Position numbers and translations under genes: made by a program
Notes under the pieces: model-generated
The model's input: only the letters and a program-made list of their open reading frames with translations
The model's database searches: none
What the model was told of the DNA's origin: nothing
Part shown: one piece after another, positions 62,386 to 64,000 of the stretch
How positions within the stretch are numbered: position 1 is the stretch's first letter
How the letters are laid out: each line of letters begins with the position of its first letter
Origin: JACQFZ01 sp036381895
GTDB taxonomy: Bacteria; Pseudomonadota; Gammaproteobacteria; Acidiferrobacterales; Sulfurifustaceae
Assembly (NCBI GenBank): GCA_036381895.1
Contig: DASVBY010000002.1
Coordinates: 16,755-80,754, forward strand
Direction of reading: 5' to 3'
DNA length: 64,000 nt

Positions 62386-63822
62386 TCAAAGCACGATGCT
62401 TTCGCCGGCCGCGGGCAGCGCGACGCGCCCGCCGAGCCGCGCCTCGAGCCTGGACTGCAGGGCTGCCATCTTCTCCGGTTCGCCATGCACCAGGTAGATC
62501 CGCGGGGCCTTCTCGGTGAAGCCCGCGGCCCAGTCGATCAGCTGGGTCTGTCCGGCGTGTGCCGAAAAGCCGCCGAGCGTGTGCACCGCCGCGCGTACCG
62601 GCACTTCCTCGCCGAGGAGCCTGAGGGTCTTCGCCCCGTCCACGAGCGCGCGGCCCGGGGTGCCGCGCGCCTGGTAGCCGACGATCACGACGTGCGCCTG
62701 GGCGCGCCAGAGGTTCTGCTTGAGGTGGAAGCGCACGCGCCCGCCGTTGCACATGCCGCTGCCGGCGATGATGATGGCGCCTCCTGTGATCCGGTTGATG
62801 GCGGCCGACTCCTCGGGCGTGAGCGTATACTGCAGCGGCGGGAGCACGCGATGCCTGCCCCCGTGCGACAGCGTTCCCGGTACCCGCCCGTTCAGGAGCG
62901 GTTCGTACTTGCGGTATACCTCGGTCGCCGCGATCGCCATGGGGCTGTCGAGGAAGATCCGCTGCTGCGGCAGGCGCCCGGCCTCGTACAGCTCGCCGAG
63001 GAAGTAGAGGATCTCCTGCGTGCGTTCGACGGCGAACGCGGGAATGACGACGTTGCCGCCCTGTTCCGCGGCGGCCGCGAGGATTCCCGCGAACTCCTCG
63101 AGCGTGGCGGCGAGCGAGCGGTGGTCGCGGTCGCCGTACGTCGACTCGAGCAGCAGCACGTCCGCCGCGCGCAGCGTCGCGGGGCCGCGCTGCAGCAGGC
63201 TGTCGCGGTTGCCGAGGTCGCCCGAGAAAACGAGCGTGCGCCCGCCGAAATCAAGCTCGACGATCGCCGAGCCGATGATGTGGCCGGCATCGTGGAATCG
63301 GCCGGCGATGCCGGCGGCCACCTCGAAGCGCCGGCCGTAGTCGATGCCGCGGCACAGCGCGATCGTCCGCTCGACGTCGGATACCGTATAGAGCGGCGCC
63401 GCCTCGCGGGCGCCGTGGCGCTTTTCCCATTCGGCGTCGCGCGCCTGCAGGAACGCCGCATCCTTGAGCAGGATCTCCAGGAGATCGCGGGTCGGCGGCG
63501 TGACGTAGACCGGCCCGGCGTAGCCCGCGCGCACCAGCTTCGGGAGCAGCCCGGAGTGGTCGAGGTGCGCGTGCGACAGGACGACGGCATCGAGCGCGCG
63601 CGCATCGAACGGGAACGGCCGCTCGTTCAGCGCCTCCACCTCCGGCGGTCCCTGGAACAGACCGCACTCGAGCAGCACGCGGCGGCTGCCGGTGTCGAGC
63701 AGGTAGCAGGAGCCCGTGACCTGCCCGGCGGCGCCGTGGAACGTCAGGCTCGGCACGGGGCGCTCGTGCGGCGGTGCCGGACGCCTCGCCGCGCGGGCGG
63801 TCACCCGCCGCCCGCCGGGCAC
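62386..63822 (-). CDS. Metallo-beta-lactamase-fold RNase (RNA-specificity domain, CPSF-like)
   Basis: This encodes 478 residues from GTG 63822, with a GTG at 63756 as alternative; conserved sequence begins at SLTFHGAAGQVTGSCYLLDTG, so the first about 25 residues may be extra. The metal motif is SHAHLDHSG (complete), with DAGHIIGSA and FSGDLG. The beta-CASP domain has LLLESTYGDRDH, IPAFAVERTQEILYFLGEL and IIIAGSGMCNGGRVRFHL. VHTLGGFSAHAGQTQL is the RNA-specificity motif. It should cleave RNA in the cytosol. It lies 19 bases after rpiA and is probably co-transcribed with it. Confidence 0.88.
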   Translation of the reverse strand: MPGGRRVTARAARRPAPPHERPVPSLTFHGAAGQVTGSCYLLDTGSRRVLLECGLFQGPPEVEALNERPFPFDARALDAVVLSHAHLDHSGLLPKLVRAGYAGPVYVTPPTRDLLEILLKDAAFLQARDAEWEKRHGAREAAPLYTVSDVERTIALCRGIDYGRRFEVAAGIAGRFHDAGHIIGSAIVELDFGGRTLVFSGDLGNRDSLLQRGPATLRAADVLLLESTYGDRDHRSLAATLEEFAGILAAAAEQGGNVVIPAFAVERTQEILYFLGELYEAGRLPQQRIFLDSPMAIAATEVYRKYEPLLNGRVPGTLSHGGRHRVLPPLQYTLTPEESAAINRITGGAIIIAGSGMCNGGRVRFHLKQNLWRAQAHVVIVGYQARGTPGRALVDGAKTLRLLGEEVPVRAAVHTLGGFSAHAGQTQLIDWAAGFTEKAPRIYLVHGEPEKMAALQSRLEARLGGRVALPAAGESIVL

Positions 63823-63841
63823 CGAAGCGGTCCGCCGGCCG

Positions 63842-64000
63842 TCATCGGATCGTGCGCACCCCGTCGTCCGTGCCGAGCAGGACGATGTCCGCGGGGCGGC
63901 GGGCGAAGACGCCGTTCGCCACGACGCCGGCGATCTGGTCGAGCGCGTTCTCGAGCTCGAGGGGGTCGAGGATTTCGAGGTTGTGGACGTCGAGGATCAG
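63842..64000 (-). CDS. rpiA: Ribose-5-phosphate isomerase A, C-terminal end (runs off window)
   Basis: The last 52 codons of a minus-strand gene are visible: LDVHNLEILDPLELENALDQI, then AGVVANGVFARRPADIVLLGTDDGVRTI. This is the end of RpiA, where ...GVVxxGLFxxxxADxxLxGTxxGV is conserved. It interconverts ribose 5-phosphate and ribulose 5-phosphate. The N-terminal three-quarters are beyond the right edge. Confidence 0.88.
   Translation of the reverse strand: MILDVHNLEILDPLELENALDQIAGVVANGVFARRPADIVLLGTDDGVRTIR

Overview
This 64 kb window is dense, high-GC bacterial chromosome with a proteobacterial, most likely betaproteobacterial, gene stock. The pointers are thiS-thiG-trmB, opgG-opgH, a GlrK/QseG/GlrR-type operon, ppsA divergent from its regulator ppsR, rnk, sirB1, and many solute-binding-protein transporters (Liv-type ABC, TAXI TRAP and DctPQM TRAP) beside CoA-transferase and aldehyde dehydrogenase genes. 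I see no rRNA or tRNA genes, no CRISPR array, no insertion sequence and no phage genes. The organism assignment is inference from gene content only.

Left part (1-16 kb). A truncated LuxR-like regulator, a small secreted protein and a lectin-like lipoprotein lie on the minus strand. A four-gene plus-strand operon of lipoproteins follows (LPP20-like, LpoB-like, COG3014-like, LPP20-like), then a flavin monooxygenase. A minus-strand block (cysteine synthase, alpha/beta hydrolase, methyltransferase, cupin) faces a 975-aa XRE-AAA-TPR regulator. Two tandem paralogous outer-membrane proteins come next; the second has ATC where the first has its ATG start.

Middle (16-36 kb). A TetR/SDR divergent pair shares two related operator-like sites and is followed by a decayed MFS transporter. 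The opgGH glucan operon and the GlrK/QseG/GlrR-type two-component operon are on the minus strand. A LysR gene then leads a long co-directional catabolic operon: a five-component Liv ABC transporter, an aldehyde dehydrogenase, a frameshifted aspartate-dehydrogenase-like gene, a CnbZ-like putative deaminase and a fumarylacetoacetate-hydrolase-family enzyme. Together they suggest uptake and breakdown of an amino- or carboxylate-bearing ring-cleavage-type compound.

Right-middle (36-50 kb). A SulP anion transporter is divergent from a MarR regulator. The MarR gene precedes a TAXI-type TRAP locus: fused permease, a collapsed solute-binding remnant, an intact solute-binding protein and a sulfatase-family hydrolase. 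Next is a compact encapsulin nanocompartment pair (EncFtn ferritin plus shell protein, ATGA-coupled), then a DctPQM TRAP operon. On the minus strand lie rnk and a small protein that looks like the C-terminal part of elongation factor G without its GTPase domain.

Right end (50-64 kb) is mostly housekeeping: a spermidine-synthase-like protein, thiS-thiG-trmB, a GIY-YIG protein, SirB1, a transglutaminase-like protein, an alpha-methylacyl-CoA racemase, ppsA/ppsR, an overlapping trio (CPXCG protein, Rof-like protein, secreted beta-lactamase-fold protein with a degraded metal site), an RNA-specificity-type beta-lactamase-fold nuclease, and the 3' end of rpiA.
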